This document shows positions 45,076 to 54,103 of a stretch of 64,000 nt of DNA, one piece after another. Each line of letters starts with the position of its first letter. Position 1 is the first letter of the stretch. The DNA comes from Paenibacillus bouchesdurhonensis. Its GTDB lineage: Bacteria > Bacillota > Bacilli > Paenibacillales > Paenibacillaceae. Location of the stretch: the NCBI RefSeq assembly GCF_900155685.1, contig NZ_LT732548.1, positions 1,986,301 through 2,050,300 of the forward strand, in the 5' to 3' direction. A program made the position numbers and the translations under genes. The notes beneath the pieces are model-generated. The model ran no database searches, was not told the DNA's origin, and saw only the letters and a program-made list of their open reading frames with translations.

Positions 45076-45837
45076 TTAGGAGAACCCGAACTTTTGCAAA
45101 TTGTTATAGCTGATGTTCAAGCTATCGAACGCGTCCGTCGGCCCGTCATCCCGCTCGATTAAATACCACTTGACTCCTGCCTCCTCGCAAGCCTGCAGAA
45201 TTTCCGGCCAATGGAGATTGCCCTCCATAATTTCGGTCATGATCTGCTGTGAATCGATGATCGTCAGATCCTTCAGGTGGATGGCCTCAATTCTGTTCTT
45301 CAGCCTGCGGATCCAGGCGCTGGGATCGCCGCCGCCTACCTGTACCCAGTAAGTGTCCAGCGTAAACAGGAAGTTCTCTGGACTTGTCTGTTCAATGAGC
45401 ATATCCATGCCGAGCTTCCCGTTGTAGCTTTGAAATTCCCAATGATGGTTATGATAGCTGAACTTTAGCCCGTTTTGCGCCAATTCATCGGCGATCGCCG
45501 AGAATTTCTTGGCGAAGGCGATGTAGCCCTCGGCGCTATGATACTCGGCAGGCAGTCCGCCCAGCCCCGCCAGCCCGCAGCCCAGCATATGATGATCGCG
45601 GATGACGCCATCCAGATCGTTGATAAATCGGTCATAAGGGATATGGGTGACCACAACTTTCAAACCATGGCCGCGGGCGATTGCCGCCAGCTCATCGACA
45701 GGAATATGCCAAATCGCGGATAGCTGAATCGTCGTATAGCCCATTTCTTTTATTTTCCGCAGCGTTTCATCAAATTCCTTTGCCGTTCCGGCAAAATTCC
45801 GAACCGTATATAATTGCGCGCCTAAAATTTTCTTCAT
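45076..45837 (-). CDS. Sugar phosphate isomerase/epimerase, copy A
   Basis: The 253-residue TIM barrel of the AP-endonuclease-2 family has the metal-ligand pattern FSYHNHHWEF, FLFTLDTYWVQVGG, IEAIHLKDL and a final WYLIERDD segment. These proteins isomerise, epimerise or, in 3-keto-glycoside pathways, cleave sugar derivatives. It is coupled to oxidoreductase copy A by a 1-bp gap. RBS is AAGGAGG in front of ATG 45837. Confidence 0.88.
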   Translation of the reverse strand: MKKILGAQLYTVRNFAGTAKEFDETLRKIKEMGYTTIQLSAIWHIPVDELAAIARGHGLKVVVTHIPYDRFINDLDGVIRDHHMLGCGLAGLGGLPAEYHSAEGYIAFAKKFSAIADELAQNGLKFSYHNHHWEFQSYNGKLGMDMLIEQTSPENFLFTLDTYWVQVGGGDPSAWIRRLKNRIEAIHLKDLTIIDSQQIMTEIMEGNLHWPEILQACEEAGVKWYLIERDDGPTDAFDSLNISYNNLQKFGFS

Positions 45838-45881
45838 TCACGAAACCTCCTTTTATGTGCTGCCTTCAGTTTCTATCCCGA

Positions 45882-47045
45882 CTAATGCGTTCCCGACACA
45901 TCGACGACCTTTTGGACGACGTTCTTTTTCACCGTGGAGCTCTTGATCTTCTCCTGCAGCAGCTCATAGAAATGCTCGTGATCAAAGCGATCAAGCTCTG
46001 CCCAGTCATCCGTCCAGGTTGAATAATGGATCGCATTCGAAATGAGCAGGCCGTGAATGCCCTCCTCCCCTGGTGCCAGCAGCTTTTCACCCTGCAAAAT
46101 CGTCTTTGCGAAGTTTTTAAAAATGCCGATGTGCTGTTCACCGCCGTCCCCCGAGACGGGAATTTCACAGCGCCAGCATTCCGGCTTTCGGAACGGGTCT
46201 ACGTTCATCCGATTGTGCTCTCGCTCCGAAATGCGGTTCCGGTCAAACGTGATGCGATTGTTCTCGACGACGATTTTGCCCATAACTCCGGAAATCTCAA
46301 GCCGATTCGTGCCTGGTGCCTCGCCCGTTGACGTGATATAGACACCCGTTGCTCCGTTTGGATATTCCAAATAAGCGGTTACGTCATCCTCTACCTCAAT
46401 ATCGTAATATTTGCCGAAGCTGCAGAAGGAGCGGATTCTGCGGGGCATGCCGAGCATCCACTGGAGCAAATCCAGGTTATGCGGGTTTTGGTTAATTAGC
46501 GTGCCGCCGCCCTCGCCCTCCCAAGTGGAGCGCCAGGAGCCGGAATCATGATAAGCCTGCGGACGGTACCAGTCCGTAATGATCCAGACGACTCGCTTAA
46601 GCTCGCCCAATTCGCCGCTTTGCACGAGTTCTCTCACTTTCTGGTACACGGGATTCGTCCGCTGATTGTACATGATGCCAAAAACCTTGTCGGACTGTTT
46701 CGCAGCCGTGTTCATCTCCAGCACCTGCTTTGTGTATACGCCGGCTGGCTTCTCGATGAGCACATGCAGCCCGCAGGTGAAGGCTTCAATCGCAAGCGAA
46801 GGATGATCATAATGGGGAACGGCGATTAAGACGGCATCGATCAGACCGCTTTCGTACATTTCTATCGCATGCTCGAATACGGCCACTCCCGGCAGATTAT
46901 CCTGCGCCCAAGCCCTCCGCTCTGGGCTAGTGTCGCATACTGCGCCAAGCATCATGCCCGGTACCTTATGCTCCTTATGAATTTGCAAACTGTGGGACAT
47001 GCCCATATTGCCAATGCCGATGATGCCGAGGCGTACATTTTTCAT
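45882..47045 (-). CDS. Gfo/Idh/MocA family oxidoreductase, copy B
   Basis: The 387-residue protein has the Rossmann start LGIIGIGNMGMSHS, the catalytic-region Lys in HVLIEKPAGVY, and EGEGGGTLINQNPHNLDLLQWMLG in the substrate domain. It is longer than copy A by a C-terminal extension after YELLQEK. The sequence around the active site (WRSTWEGEGGGTLINQNPHN) resembles copy A's (WRGKWATEGGGLLINQAVHM), so the pair may act on related substrates or in consecutive steps. RBS is GGAGGAT. It follows the isomerase copy B gene by 13 bp. Confidence 0.9.
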   Translation of the reverse strand: MKNVRLGIIGIGNMGMSHSLQIHKEHKVPGMMLGAVCDTSPERRAWAQDNLPGVAVFEHAIEMYESGLIDAVLIAVPHYDHPSLAIEAFTCGLHVLIEKPAGVYTKQVLEMNTAAKQSDKVFGIMYNQRTNPVYQKVRELVQSGELGELKRVVWIITDWYRPQAYHDSGSWRSTWEGEGGGTLINQNPHNLDLLQWMLGMPRRIRSFCSFGKYYDIEVEDDVTAYLEYPNGATGVYITSTGEAPGTNRLEISGVMGKIVVENNRITFDRNRISEREHNRMNVDPFRKPECWRCEIPVSGDGGEQHIGIFKNFAKTILQGEKLLAPGEEGIHGLLISNAIHYSTWTDDWAELDRFDHEHFYELLQEKIKSSTVKKNVVQKVVDVSGTH

Positions 47046-47058
47046 GGAATATCCTCCT

Positions 47059-47907
47059 CTAAATGTGGTCTAGAATCTCCAGCAACGATGAATGAGCTAT
47101 TTTGAAGGTGTGTAGCCCGCTTGCGCCAAGCGTATCGGTCAACGGAGCTTGCTCCAGCTCAGCCAAGCCTTGAAAGCTGCCCAGATGCGGCTCCAGCGAC
47201 AGGAAGCCATCATACCCGCGAGCCTTTAAGCTTCTAAGCACCTCCTTGATCCGCCCGTCGCCCATTCCTGCCGGAACATTGCTTCCGTCCCCCCGAGCAT
47301 CCTTAATGTGTACATACCGGATATAAGGCTCCAGCAGCTCGAAGGCTGCTGGGTATACCTCACAGCCGCACTGAACAAAGTTGGCTGGATCGAAGGCGCT
47401 GGCGAAATGCGTTGACCGGCACGTTTGCATCAGGTCAAGGCAGCGCTCGGGGCTGTCGCCGTAAATATCCTTTTCGTTCTCGTGAAGGATCGTTAAGCCG
47501 CTGCCCTCGGCAGCTTCCAGAATAGCGCCGATTCGGTCGATAACCTCGTTCCGGTATAGGGCAGGATCGCTGCCCTCCGGCATATAGAAGCTGAAAATGC
47601 GCACAAATGGACTATTCAATGTGTTAGCGATTTCAAAAATCCTTTTGGCCATATCCAGATGAGGCCCAAAGTCATCCAAAATATTTATTTTGCCGATGGG
47701 AGAGCCGATGGAGGATACTTTAATGCCGTAATGATGGAGCGTGTTTTTCACCTCTGCAACTTCCTCTCCCGACAGAACGGAAATATTCTTTCCGTTCACT
47801 CCCCTGATTTCGATAAACTCGATGCCAAGTGAATTTAATCCTCGTAATTGTGTTCGAAAATCCGCATCGATTTCATCGGCAAAGCCTGAAATATAAAACT
47901 TGGCCAT
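47059..47907 (-). CDS. Sugar phosphate isomerase/epimerase, copy B
   Basis: The 282-residue AP-endonuclease-2-type TIM barrel shows ISGFADEIDADF at the start, LTILHENEKDIYG (metal Glu), SAFDPANFVQCG (metal Asp), RYVHIKDARGDG (metal His) and FLSLEPHLG (last Glu). The ATG at 47907 follows GAGGTG; the frame extends to 47964 without an RBS. It is the first gene of the minus-strand operon and is divergent from an AraC-type regulator, the likely controller. Substrate unknown. Confidence 0.88.
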   Translation of the reverse strand: MAKFYISGFADEIDADFRTQLRGLNSLGIEFIEIRGVNGKNISVLSGEEVAEVKNTLHHYGIKVSSIGSPIGKINILDDFGPHLDMAKRIFEIANTLNSPFVRIFSFYMPEGSDPALYRNEVIDRIGAILEAAEGSGLTILHENEKDIYGDSPERCLDLMQTCRSTHFASAFDPANFVQCGCEVYPAAFELLEPYIRYVHIKDARGDGSNVPAGMGDGRIKEVLRSLKARGYDGFLSLEPHLGSFQGLAELEQAPLTDTLGASGLHTFKIAHSSLLEILDHI

Positions 47908-48030
47908 CCGTGGATCACCTCTTCTATGGATATTTCCTCTTGAATTTATCATTAATATTTTCAAAGTTCTTCCCGGAAATTGTTTGAAACTATGCTAATC
48001 TTGCTATATGTTTAGGGTGAGGTGATTTCG

Positions 48031-48882
48031 ATGGCAGCAGGTCAGCAACCAAAATTTCATTATGCGGCTGCAGATAACTCATTTTTTTATCATCATGCTA
48101 GAGATGAGCAGCCCAATCCGCTAGACTATAAGCTCCATTATGAGAAGGGCTATGAAATTTTTATGTTCATCAACGGCGCAGGGAGCTTTACGATTGAGGG
48201 CAGCAAATACGACTTGGAGCCATACTCCATCCTGATGATGAATTCCAATGAGCTCCATGTCGTTAATATCGCTGAAAATCGGCCGTATGAGCGGATCGTT
48301 TTAAGCATGGATGCCAATTTTCTGCCTCCCTTTATGGCTGGCGGCATCGACTTCTTCCGTACGATCAAATTCCGCAAGCTCGGAGAAGATAATCAGTTAA
48401 GCGCAGAGATCGTTAGAGCAAGCGGACTGCTTGAATTATTCGATAAGCTGCGGAAGGCCTTGGAGCAGAGGAACCCCGAGCATGAGATGGTCGCGAAATG
48501 CATCATCGTGCAGATTTTATCGGCAATCAATGATCTGGCTAAAGCAGATTTGCCAAGCAGCAGCAAGCTGGGGGATGGCAAGGTCAGGGCTGTGTTGGAA
48601 TATATTAATGCGAATTTGGAGGAGCAGCTTACGCTGGATGCGCTTTCGGAGAGATTTTTCGTCACGAAATATCATTTATGCCGTATTTTCAAGGAAACGA
48701 CCGGATTTACGATCAATCAATATATCACTTATAAAAGAATTCATTTGGCTGATCAACTGATGATACAGGGCTTTACGCCCACCCAGGCTTGTTTCATGTC
48801 CGGGTTCAACGGTTATTCAAGCTTCTTCAAGGCCTATCGCAAGCTGACCGGAGGGACGCCGAGGAGCGGGAAGCCGCAATGA
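48031..48882 (+). CDS. AraC family regulator with cupin sensor
   Basis: The 283-residue protein has an N-terminal cupin domain (about 20-150; GSFTIEGSKYDLEPYSILMMNSNELHVV is its core). The C-terminal HTH pair includes LDALSERFFVTKYHLCRIFKE and PTQACFMSGFNGYSSFFKAYRK. The ATG at 48031 follows GAGGTG; a GTG at 48022 is inside that RBS. It is divergent from the oxidoreductase/isomerase operon across 123 bp and probably controls it. Confidence 0.9.
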   Translation: MAAGQQPKFHYAAADNSFFYHHARDEQPNPLDYKLHYEKGYEIFMFINGAGSFTIEGSKYDLEPYSILMMNSNELHVVNIAENRPYERIVLSMDANFLPPFMAGGIDFFRTIKFRKLGEDNQLSAEIVRASGLLELFDKLRKALEQRNPEHEMVAKCIIVQILSAINDLAKADLPSSSKLGDGKVRAVLEYINANLEEQLTLDALSERFFVTKYHLCRIFKETTGFTINQYITYKRIHLADQLMIQGFTPTQACFMSGFNGYSSFFKAYRKLTGGTPRSGKPQ

Positions 48883-48917
48883 TTAACACGGCCAAACTAA
48901 AGAAACTGCACATTGGC

Positions 48918-48959
48918 CTTAAAAAACTGCATTCCGGCTGTGAAGCATCATGTTAAAGT
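48918..48959 (+). promoter_or_regulatory. YesN-type promoter element upstream of the two-component genes
   Basis: CTTAAAAAACTGCATTC (48918-48934) is followed after 19 bp by the extended -10 TGTTAAAGT (TAAAGT 48954-48959). A second possible -10, TATAAT (49059-49064), is nearer the gene. The element suggests autoregulation. No gene lies in 48883-49115. Confidence 0.6.
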
Positions 48960-49115
48960 GGACTTAACAGGGTTTGGCTGTATCCATTTCCTGAAATTGT
49001 ACGTCGAAATAAAATGGTAATTGTCGTTATTGTGGCATGTCGAAAGAACTCGTTGTTGTATAATGAAAGTGTGTTTTAGCAACCTCTTAGCCCGTGCAGA
49101 AGGAGGAAGATAGCA

Positions 49116-50723
49116 ATGAACATTAGGGTGTTGTTGGCCGATGATGAACCGGTTATTTTGCGGGGATTGAAGAAGTTGATTTCATGGGAAGAGCTTGGGC
49201 TGACGATTGTTGGGGAGGCTAATGACGGAAACGAGCTGAGACAGCTCATTCAGACATGTGATCCAGATTTAATCATTAGCGATATTAGTATGCCTGGCTG
49301 CAGCGGCATCGATATCATTCGGGAAGTCCACGAAAAGAACCTGCAGGTCAAAGTGGTGTTTATTAGCGCCTATCAGGAATTTGCATATGCAAAACAGGCG
49401 ATTCAATACGGGGCGCTCGAATATTTGGTCAAGCCGGTGATTAAGGCTCATTTGGAAGAAGTCGTAACAAAAGCAGCAGCGCTAATCCGTGAGGAGACAG
49501 AGGGTGAGCGGGCAAAGGAAATGCTCGATCATTATGAACGAAAGAATCGCACGGTAACGATCGAAGAACTGCTCGATAGCTTGACAGATGGCAATCGGAA
49601 AGCCGCCGCCGAGTTGATCCATTTGGGGGCTATCGCCATAAGTCGGTATACCACGGTATGCCTGTTGGAGACGGATGCGGATCTGAGCGGGACTTCGCGT
49701 TGGGAGGAACGGGAGCGCAAGCTGGTTCATTTCGCACTGAACAATATTATTAAGGAAACGATAGAAACTGCTGGAAATGCAATTATGTTTCATAAAGAAG
49801 GTCAATTTGGCATTCTGGTTCAGCACGAAACGCCGAGGGAGCCGATTCAGCTTGCGAAGGATCTGCATGAGAAGATCAATAGCTATTTGAAGCTGAAGGT
49901 ATCCATCGGAATCGGCAGTGCGGTCTCCGACACCGAAGAAGCAGAGTATTCGTACCACACCGCATTGAAAGCGCTTAGAAGAAGGTATTTCGTCGGATTG
50001 AACCGGGTTATTGAAAATGATAGCCGGGATTCCGAAGCCTCTGAGTCCCCTGAATCTCCTGGCTACACCTTAATCGAGCTGCAAACGTCTTTGGTCAAGG
50101 CTTTGACCTCGCAGCAGAGAGAGCAGATTCCCGAGATAACGCAGCAATTGCTCAGCTTGATTAAGCAGCAAGCCGGCGGCAGCAAGAACGTGGCGGTTTC
50201 AAATGTTTATAACACGATTCTGGTGCTGGAACAGGAGATGTCCCATATCGGGATTTCGATAGATCGAATTCATCAGGAGCCTTCCTCGCTGCTTGATCGG
50301 CTATCTGGCTATTGCACATATGAGGGCGTGGAAAGGGAAGTCGAAGCCATCGTGCAGCAGATTTATGAGCAAATCGCCCATAAATTGACGAATAAGGAAG
50401 CCGTACAGCTAGGAGAGATCAAAGCTTATATCGAGGAGCATTACACGGAGAACATTACGCTGGACTCCATGGCCTCGCTGATCTATATGAACCCTTACTA
50501 TTTCAGCAGCTTCTTCAAGAAGCATACAGGGCAGAATTTCAAGCAGTACTTGACGGAGGTACGCATGAAGCATGCGGTTCGCCTGCTGCTTGAGACCGAT
50601 ATGATGATTTACGAAATCTCCGACCGCGTAGGGTATAACAATGCCAGACATTTCAGCGACATGTTCAAGAAGATGTACGGCAAGCTGCCGCAGGAGTACA
50701 AGCAATCCGCTAAAGTCGAATAG
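49116..50723 (+). CDS. Response regulator with AraC-type output (YesN-like)
   Basis: This is the cytoplasmic output partner of the kinase encoded next. The 535 residues comprise a receiver domain (1-120) with acidic pocket LADDEP, phospho-accepting Asp56 in LIISDISMPG, and VVFISAY/VKPV switch residues. A middle region (about 140-400) follows, then an AraC HTH pair (about 430-530) with LDSMASLIYMNPYYFSSFFKKHTGQNFKQYL and IYEISDRVGYNNARHFSDMFKKMYGKLPQEYK. The gap to the kinase gene is 11 bp. Likely targets are the shared elements at 33719, 41298, 48918 and 52568. Confidence 0.94.
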   Translation: MNIRVLLADDEPVILRGLKKLISWEELGLTIVGEANDGNELRQLIQTCDPDLIISDISMPGCSGIDIIREVHEKNLQVKVVFISAYQEFAYAKQAIQYGALEYLVKPVIKAHLEEVVTKAAALIREETEGERAKEMLDHYERKNRTVTIEELLDSLTDGNRKAAAELIHLGAIAISRYTTVCLLETDADLSGTSRWEERERKLVHFALNNIIKETIETAGNAIMFHKEGQFGILVQHETPREPIQLAKDLHEKINSYLKLKVSIGIGSAVSDTEEAEYSYHTALKALRRRYFVGLNRVIENDSRDSEASESPESPGYTLIELQTSLVKALTSQQREQIPEITQQLLSLIKQQAGGSKNVAVSNVYNTILVLEQEMSHIGISIDRIHQEPSSLLDRLSGYCTYEGVEREVEAIVQQIYEQIAHKLTNKEAVQLGEIKAYIEEHYTENITLDSMASLIYMNPYYFSSFFKKHTGQNFKQYLTEVRMKHAVRLLLETDMMIYEISDRVGYNNARHFSDMFKKMYGKLPQEYKQSAKVE

Positions 50724-50734
50724 GAGAACTGCGT

Positions 50735-52495
50735 ATGCGCTTATGGGGCCGCAAGTTTACTAGTATATTTGTTAAATTTTCAGCGTCCTTTATTCTAGTT
50801 GGGCTTATTCCGCTGTTTGCCCTCAGCTTATTTTCGGTGAACATATTCACCGGATATGTAGAGCGGTATACGACCGGAAATTTGCAGCAAATGGTACTGT
50901 ATATGAGCTACAATCTGAATTCGGCATTTAACCAATACAACGAAGTTTCCAAGCTGATGTATACCGGAAGGTATGAAGGGTACGTCGAGAGCTCGAGTCA
51001 AAACCAAGCTTACAATGTAAACGAACTGGAGCAAATCAACAGCATTCCGGTCGATTCTTTTTTGAAGACAGTGCTGTATAGCGATTCTTATATTAGCAGT
51101 GTTTTTTTTGTCCGCGAGAGCGATGGAAAGCTCTATTATCAAGAGAAGGAGAACAAGGGGCTGACCGCGGAGCTGCTTCCATATGAAGAATGGCGCCGGC
51201 AAATGAGCGGCACTCCTTCAAAGTTGGCGATATTTCCTACGCATTCCGATGGCTACTTTCCGACCTCTGATCGAAAGGTATTTACAATTGGCCGTAATTT
51301 AATCGATATTTCCGGCCGCGTTACGGCCGAACCAAAGGTTGTAGGCACTTTGTTCCTCGATGTAGATACAGTTATTTTTGATCAGTTCCTCAAAGAGCTG
51401 AATTTAGGAGAGAATGACGAACTATATTTGCTGGATGGGGAAGGCAATGTATATTTCAGCAATAAAGAGCTTTCTTCTGCGGATGGAAGACGGCTAGTAT
51501 CCGGGTCGGATCAAGGGATGATGGTGATGTCGGAGCCCATCCCGTTTCTCGACGGCAGCTTGACGGCCCGCATTCATCGTGAATCGCTGTTTGAGCAGCT
51601 GTTTTCCGTGCGCATGACGATCTTTATCGCGATTGCTCTGTGCTCCATAGCCCTCATTATTATGGGAACCTGGTTCTCCAGGCGGCTGTCGGCTCCGATC
51701 CTTACTATGATGAGGCAAATGAGCAAGGTTGAGTCCGGAAATCTGAATACCCAGGTCGAAATTCAGAGCAATGACGAATTTGGCAGGCTCAGCTATAGCT
51801 TTAATCGAATGGTCGAGCGCCTGAAGGCGTATATCGATGAGGCTTACGTCGCCCAGATCAAGCAGAAGCAGACGGAACTGAACGCGCTAAAGAGCCAAAT
51901 TCGTCCGCATTACCTGTACAATACGCTTGAAGTCATCCGAATGAATGCGGTAGACAAGGATCAGGATGAGGTGGCGGATATGATCCTGTCCCTTTCCAAT
52001 CAATTGAAGTACGTCATCGATTACGGGGAAGAGAAGGTTAGCCTTCATAGCGAGCTGGAGCACTTGAAGGACTACTTCTATATTATTTCGGTTCGGTACG
52101 ACAAGCGCTTTGAGCTTCATTGCAGCATAGAGCCGGAGGTGGAATTGAACTGGCAAATCCTAAAGCTGTCCCTTCAGCCTCTCGTGGAGAATGCCATCCA
52201 GCATGGCCTTAAGCAGAAAGGCAAAGGAACGGTAGGGCTGACGGTGGAGAAGCGAGATCAGACGCTTATCGTCACCGTGTATGACGATGGAATCGGGATG
52301 GATCAGAGTAAATTGGACAGCATCTACAAGGCGTTAAATGATCCCGAAGCACCGGGGAAAAACGTCGGTTTGAAAAATGTGCACGAACGGATCAAATCAG
52401 TATTCGGCGAGCAATACGGCCTGACGATTAACAGTAGGGAGCATGTCGGCACGTCTGTGCTGCTCACTTTTCCGATTACCGAGGACACAGCCTAA
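50735..52495 (+). CDS. Sensor histidine kinase (YesM-like)
   Basis: The 586-residue membrane kinase senses an extracellular signal, probably a pectin oligosaccharide or the loaded binding protein. Transmembrane helix 1 is about 14-34; a Cache-type outer domain runs to about 290. Helix 2 is about 292-312, HAMP is 315-370, and the His-kinase domain (PF06580 type) has His392 in SQIRPHYLYNTLEVIR. The ATPase has N-box QPLVENAIQHGLK and DDGIGMD. It forms an operon with the response regulator gene and ends at a strong terminator. Confidence 0.94.
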   Translation: MRLWGRKFTSIFVKFSASFILVGLIPLFALSLFSVNIFTGYVERYTTGNLQQMVLYMSYNLNSAFNQYNEVSKLMYTGRYEGYVESSSQNQAYNVNELEQINSIPVDSFLKTVLYSDSYISSVFFVRESDGKLYYQEKENKGLTAELLPYEEWRRQMSGTPSKLAIFPTHSDGYFPTSDRKVFTIGRNLIDISGRVTAEPKVVGTLFLDVDTVIFDQFLKELNLGENDELYLLDGEGNVYFSNKELSSADGRRLVSGSDQGMMVMSEPIPFLDGSLTARIHRESLFEQLFSVRMTIFIAIALCSIALIIMGTWFSRRLSAPILTMMRQMSKVESGNLNTQVEIQSNDEFGRLSYSFNRMVERLKAYIDEAYVAQIKQKQTELNALKSQIRPHYLYNTLEVIRMNAVDKDQDEVADMILSLSNQLKYVIDYGEEKVSLHSELEHLKDYFYIISVRYDKRFELHCSIEPEVELNWQILKLSLQPLVENAIQHGLKQKGKGTVGLTVEKRDQTLIVTVYDDGIGMDQSKLDSIYKALNDPEAPGKNVGLKNVHERIKSVFGEQYGLTINSREHVGTSVLLTFPITEDTA

Positions 52496-52503
52496 CGCCC
52501 TTG

Positions 52504-52541
52504 GCGAACGGGAGCATAAGCCTCCCGTTCGCTTTTATTTT
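52504..52541 (+). terminator. Rho-independent terminator after the kinase gene
   Basis: GCGAACGGGAG and CTCCCGTTCGC form a perfect 11-bp stem with a 7-base loop, followed by TTTTATTTT. Confidence 0.92.
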
Positions 52542-52567
52542 CTCATCTTAAAATTGCGCATATGGCG

Positions 52568-52632
52568 CTTAAAAAAGTTCATTCTAATCCGAAAATGGGG
52601 ATGCTATGCTGTTATCAAGGGAAACGCTTACA
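52568..52632 (+). promoter_or_regulatory. YesN-type promoter element, extended -10 and cre site (binding-protein operon)
   Basis: CTTAAAAAAGTTCATTC (52568-52584) lies 20 bp before the extended -10 TGCTATGCT (TATGCT 52605-52610). Just downstream GGGAAACGCTTACA (52619-52632) matches the cre consensus at all but the first base, so CcpA could block transcription near the start site. Confidence 0.7.
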
Positions 52633-52695
52633 GATGATGCGCACATCAGTTACCCGTTTCCGTTTAGAGGAAAAAAGGGGAGGTTATCTCAAACT

Positions 52696-54027
52696 ATGTT
52701 TAGAAAAACATTACTGAAACTATCCGTACTATTATTGGTGGCAACGACGATACTGACCGCTTGCGGCGGCAACAATGCAGGCGGCAATACTGCTAACACG
52801 CCGGAAAATGGCGCTGCCGATAGTGCTAAGAAAGAGGTTGCATTTACGATTGGGTATGCTTCCGGCGACCCGGCGACGAAAAAAGCGATTGCCGATACGG
52901 TCAAAAAGTTTATGGAAGTGAACCCTCATATCAAAATAAAAGATTTGAGTGAAACGACGTCGTCTGCTTACCTGGATTGGCTGAAGACCAAAGATGCCGT
53001 AGGCGAATTTCCGGATTTGGTAGAAATGCGGGATACGGAAGTGTTCGCAGATGCAGGAAAAATCGTGGAGCTGCCTGCGGATTTGCTCGAATTGTTCGAA
53101 GCGCCTCCTGAAGTGGATGGGAAGGTGTGGAACGCACCGATGCAGGTTAATGCACCGCAAGGAATCATCTATAGCAAGAAAGCTTATGCCGATGTCGGAG
53201 TCACTGAACTGCCAAAAACCTATGACGAGTTTATCGAAATCCAGGAAAAGCTGAAAGCGACCGGAATTTCTCCGATTGTCGTAGGCGGCAAAGATATTTT
53301 CCATATGGGCTTCTGGGTCAATAAGTTCCTTATAGACGCTGTATACGCTGAAGATCCGGATTGGAACTCTAAGCGTACGGCGCAGCAGGCTAGCTTCACC
53401 GAGGACAAAGTAGTTCAAGCTATGACGGATTTTAAAGATCTGTTCCAAAAGTACGTTGACAAAGGCTGGTTGAGCACGGGAGATAACCAGACAGCTTCGA
53501 TCCTCGTTAGCGGCAAGGCGGCGCAGCTGTTCTCCGGAACCTGGATGTTTACGCAAATTGCAGAGGCGGATCCTAATTTTGAATTCGGGTTCTACGCTAT
53601 TCCTGACCGTGAAGGCAAAGTCAATGTGATTGGGCTGCCATCTCCAGCTGGCTGGTCGATTTCGACGGAAGCATCCAGTGATGCGGACAAAGTTGAAGCG
53701 ATCAAGGAATTCATCCGTTTCTTCTTTGAGCCGGAGAATTACTCAAACTATTTGGCAAGCATTAACGCTATTCCCTCAACTAAAGCAGAAGTGACTTATG
53801 AGACAAGCGAGCAAATGCAGGTTGCGCTCGATCTGATTGCTGATCCGACTGTAAATAAATCCTTGGCAATCAACAATTGGTGGGGCGACAATTTAATACC
53901 GCCGCAATTCCGTAACTGGTACTATAAGCTGCTGCAGGAGCTTGTTGTCAAGGACGGAGACGTTGCGGACTACATGAAGCAAGCAGATACGGAATATGAC
54001 AATCAAGTGAAAGCGAACGCTATGTAA
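52696..54027 (+). CDS. Sugar-binding lipoprotein of ABC importer (YesO-like)
   Basis: The 443-residue SBP_bac_1 family protein has a signal peptide ending in the lipobox ILTAC (lipid-carrying Cys23), a Gly/Asn-rich linker, then two lobes. Ligand-contact-type segments AAQLFSGTWMFTQI and NWWGDNLIPPQFRNWYYKLLQ are visible. The ATG at 52696 is used (GGGGAGG upstream); the frame is open to 52606. Together with the two permeases it forms a CUT1 importer. Neighbouring two-component genes and pectin enzymes suggest a galacturonide or rhamnogalacturonide ligand. Confidence 0.93.
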   Translation: MFRKTLLKLSVLLLVATTILTACGGNNAGGNTANTPENGAADSAKKEVAFTIGYASGDPATKKAIADTVKKFMEVNPHIKIKDLSETTSSAYLDWLKTKDAVGEFPDLVEMRDTEVFADAGKIVELPADLLELFEAPPEVDGKVWNAPMQVNAPQGIIYSKKAYADVGVTELPKTYDEFIEIQEKLKATGISPIVVGGKDIFHMGFWVNKFLIDAVYAEDPDWNSKRTAQQASFTEDKVVQAMTDFKDLFQKYVDKGWLSTGDNQTASILVSGKAAQLFSGTWMFTQIAEADPNFEFGFYAIPDREGKVNVIGLPSPAGWSISTEASSDADKVEAIKEFIRFFFEPENYSNYLASINAIPSTKAEVTYETSEQMQVALDLIADPTVNKSLAINNWWGDNLIPPQFRNWYYKLLQELVVKDGDVADYMKQADTEYDNQVKANAM

Positions 54028-54046
54028 AACAAATATGCTGAGGAGC

Positions 54047-54066
54047 GGAACCTCTTCGGGGGTTCC
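54047..54066 (+). other. mRNA hairpin between binding-protein and permease genes
   Basis: GGAACC-TCTTCGGG-GGTTCC lies 20 bp after the binding-protein stop, without a T run. Such hairpins often stabilise the binding-protein part of the transcript and so raise its level above that of the permeases. Confidence 0.5.
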
Positions 54067-54103
54067 CTCTCTTCATAGGAGTATCGAGGGAGGGAGAGGA
54101 ACT

